DNA from: Desulfobacterales bacterium
Lineage (GTDB): Bacteria > Desulfobacterota > UBA8473
Assembly (NCBI GenBank): GCA_016209225.1
Contig: JACQWO010000069.1
Coordinates: 1 to 64,000 of the forward strand
Direction of reading: 5' to 3'
DNA: 64,000 nt
The translations under genes and the position numbers were made by a program. This document shows positions 62,912 to 64,000 of the stretch, piece by piece. How positions within the stretch are numbered: the first letter of the stretch is position 1; each line of letters begins with the position of its first letter. The notes under the pieces are model-generated. The model worked only from the letters and a program-made list of their open reading frames with translations. It ran no database searches and was not told the origin of the DNA.

Positions 62912-64000
62912 TTAGAACATCCTTGGACTTAAACGGCTTGGTTCCTTTGACTTTGCGAGAGATTCAACTATCAGTTCCTGCCCTTCACTGGTCTTTCCTG
63001 CGACGAGTTCCGTATAGTTTCCGTCACTTATTCCCAAAGAAACCGGAATACGCTTTGGTTTATTCTCTTCAAGTATCCATACACCGGGGCCTTTCTTTTC
63101 TGATACCGGCATACCTTTTCCCGAGGGTTTAAACCGCAAGGCAGCATTAGGGATCTTTAACACATCTTTTTTTATTGATACGATTATGGATACATTGGCA
63201 GTCATTCCGGGTTTAAGCTTAAACTCAGGATTACTTACTTTAACCACTACATCATAGGTTACAACATTCTGAACTGTTATCGGAGCGTTCCTTACCTGCC
63301 ATATCCTTCCCTTAAAAGTAATGTCTGGATAGGCATCTACAGTAAATTGAACATCCTGTCCGACTTTTAGATTCCCTATATCCGCCTCATCCACACTCGT
63401 ATCAATCTGCATTTTTGTAAGGTCCTGTGCAATGCTAAACAGTGTCGGTGTCTGAAAGCTCGCAGCAACAGTCTGCCCAGCGTCCACATTCCTCGACACG
63501 ACAATACCATCTACAGGGGATACTATTTTAGTATAATGAAGGTTTGTCTCTGCAAGGCTTAAGGCTGCCTCTGTCTGGGCGACCTGAGATTTTGCTACGC
63601 TTACCGAGGCGTTTGCAGTTTCATAATTTGTTTCTGCCGTATCGAGATCACTCCTCGCAATAAGATTTTTTGAGAACAACTCCTTGCTCCTGTCCATTGC
63701 CCTCTTTGCATCAACAAGTGTTGCCCCGGCTTTCTCCAGATTTGCTTTAGCCGAAAGGAAATTTGCCTTTGCCTGATTCACCTGTGCATCAAATAGAGCC
63801 GGGTCTATCCGGGCTATAACCTGCCCTTTTTTAACAAGAGAATTAAAATCCACATATAATTCTTTTATCGTGCCTGATACCTGTGTGCCCACAAGGACCG
63901 TAGTCACAGGGTTTACTGTACCTGTGGCGCTAACCGCCATTTCTATATCGCCTCTGATAATCTTATCAGTTCCAAATTTCGGTTCATTTCCTCTGTCTCT
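62912..64000 (-). CDS. MacA-like periplasmic adaptor, 5' end outside the window
   Basis: The frame is open through the right edge of the window (residues before the ATG at 63940 read RGDIE), so the N-terminus with any membrane anchor is missing. It shows TVNPVTTVLVGTQVSGTIKELYVDFNSLVKKGQ (lipoyl half), a coiled-coil hairpin (ALFDAQVNQAKANFLSAKAN...), KIVSPVDGIVVSRNVDAGQTV and the barrel domain NVVTYDVVVKVSNP. This is the wording of MacA adaptors. First visible gene of the operon with the ABC ATPase and permease. Confidence 0.88.
   Translation of the reverse strand, partial: RDRGNEPKFGTDKIIRGDIEMAVSATGTVNPVTTVLVGTQVSGTIKELYVDFNSLVKKGQVIARIDPALFDAQVNQAKANFLSAKANLEKAGATLVDAKRAMDRSKELFSKNLIARSDLDTAETNYETANASVSVAKSQVAQTEAALSLAETNLHYTKIVSPVDGIVVSRNVDAGQTVAASFQTPTLFSIAQDLTKMQIDTSVDEADIGNLKVGQDVQFTVDAYPDITFKGRIWQVRNAPITVQNVVTYDVVVKVSNPEFKLKPGMTANVSIIVSIKKDVLKIPNAALRFKPSGKGMPVSEKKGPGVWILEENKPKRIPVSLGISDGNYTELVAGKTSEGQELIVESLAKSKEPSRLSPRMF

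Overview
The window looks like a piece of chromosome from a Gram-negative, probably anaerobic bacterium. The Gram-negative call rests on TolC-type outer-membrane channels, RND tripartite pumps and lipoprotein signals. The anaerobic call rests on a full-length pyruvate:ferredoxin oxidoreductase, a GTP-type PEP carboxykinase and a MenB/BadI-like acyl-CoA enzyme. A sigma-54 activator system and the gene mix would fit Desulfobacterota, Nitrospirota or a related lineage, but I cannot place it from sequence alone. No prophage, CRISPR array or replication origin is visible. Mobile-DNA traces are small: a truncated IS-type helix-turn-helix gene, a tyrosine-recombinase stub, and several short inverted-repeat elements.

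Layout. 1-4.3 kb: a palindromic repeat, a MenB/BadI-like CoA enzyme, then on the minus strand a GNAT-histone-deacetylase fusion, arfB and a transposase stub. 4.3-7.3 kb: a divergent GT5 glycogen-synthase-like enzyme and a glucosyl-3-phosphoglycerate-synthase-like glycosyltransferase, probably one operon. 7.4-11.2 kb: a LapA-domain protein, a small secreted protein behind a sigma-54-type promoter, and an NtrC-family two-component pair, arranged like ZraP/ZraSR. 11.5-23.6 kb, plus strand: glycogen genes (glgB, GH57, malQ, a mannosylglycerate-synthase-like GT, glgC, glgP) interrupted after glgB by a recombinase stub, a BrnT/BrnA-like toxin-antitoxin pair and an orphan DUF433 antitoxin. 23.6-34.5 kb, minus strand: a Cus/Czc-type metal-efflux locus (sensor kinase, regulator, outer-membrane factor, fusion protein, HME-RND pump, PAP2 phosphatase, MFS and CDF transporters) with a 9-4-9 operator-like palindrome. 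34.7-41 kb: a DUF202 protein, KtrAB-type K+ uptake, an orphan CBM48 protein, corA and pckG. 41-49 kb, plus strand: tadA, two tRNA-Ser genes, SRP RNA, dnaX, ybaB, recR and nifJ. 49-53.5 kb, minus: an operon of GT2, ParB-like, spore-photoproduct-lyase-like radical SAM and MBL-fold proteins. 53.6-64 kb, minus: a MacAB-TolC-type ABC exporter followed by an HAE-type RND pump with two fusion proteins and a PII-like protein.

How the parts work together. GlgC makes ADP-glucose, a GT5-type enzyme and GlgB build branched alpha-glucan, and GlgP, MalQ and the GH57 enzyme break down or rework it. Two retaining GT-A enzymes (GpgS-like and MGS-like) suggest glucosyl- or mannosylglycerate production beside glycogen. 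NifJ and PckG link pyruvate and PEP metabolism. The efflux loci handle metals and hydrophobic compounds.

Most unusual signals. (1) A family of short elements ends in GTAACTACTCAGG-type inverted repeats; two copies are bounded by 8-bp direct repeats, so they look like non-autonomous transposons with variable, word-repeat interiors. (2) dnaX has an in-frame G-GGG-GGG slippery heptamer followed by a stop in the -1 frame, predicting a gamma-length product of about 442 residues. (3) The sigma-54 stress-type module has an unfamiliar secreted effector. (4) In the SPL-like radical SAM operon, the H-donor cysteine of true spore photoproduct lyase appears to be missing. (5) The GT5 enzyme lacks the usual KxGG lysine and sits in an operon with a GpgS-like enzyme. 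(6) Acetyltransferase and deacetylase domains are joined in one protein.
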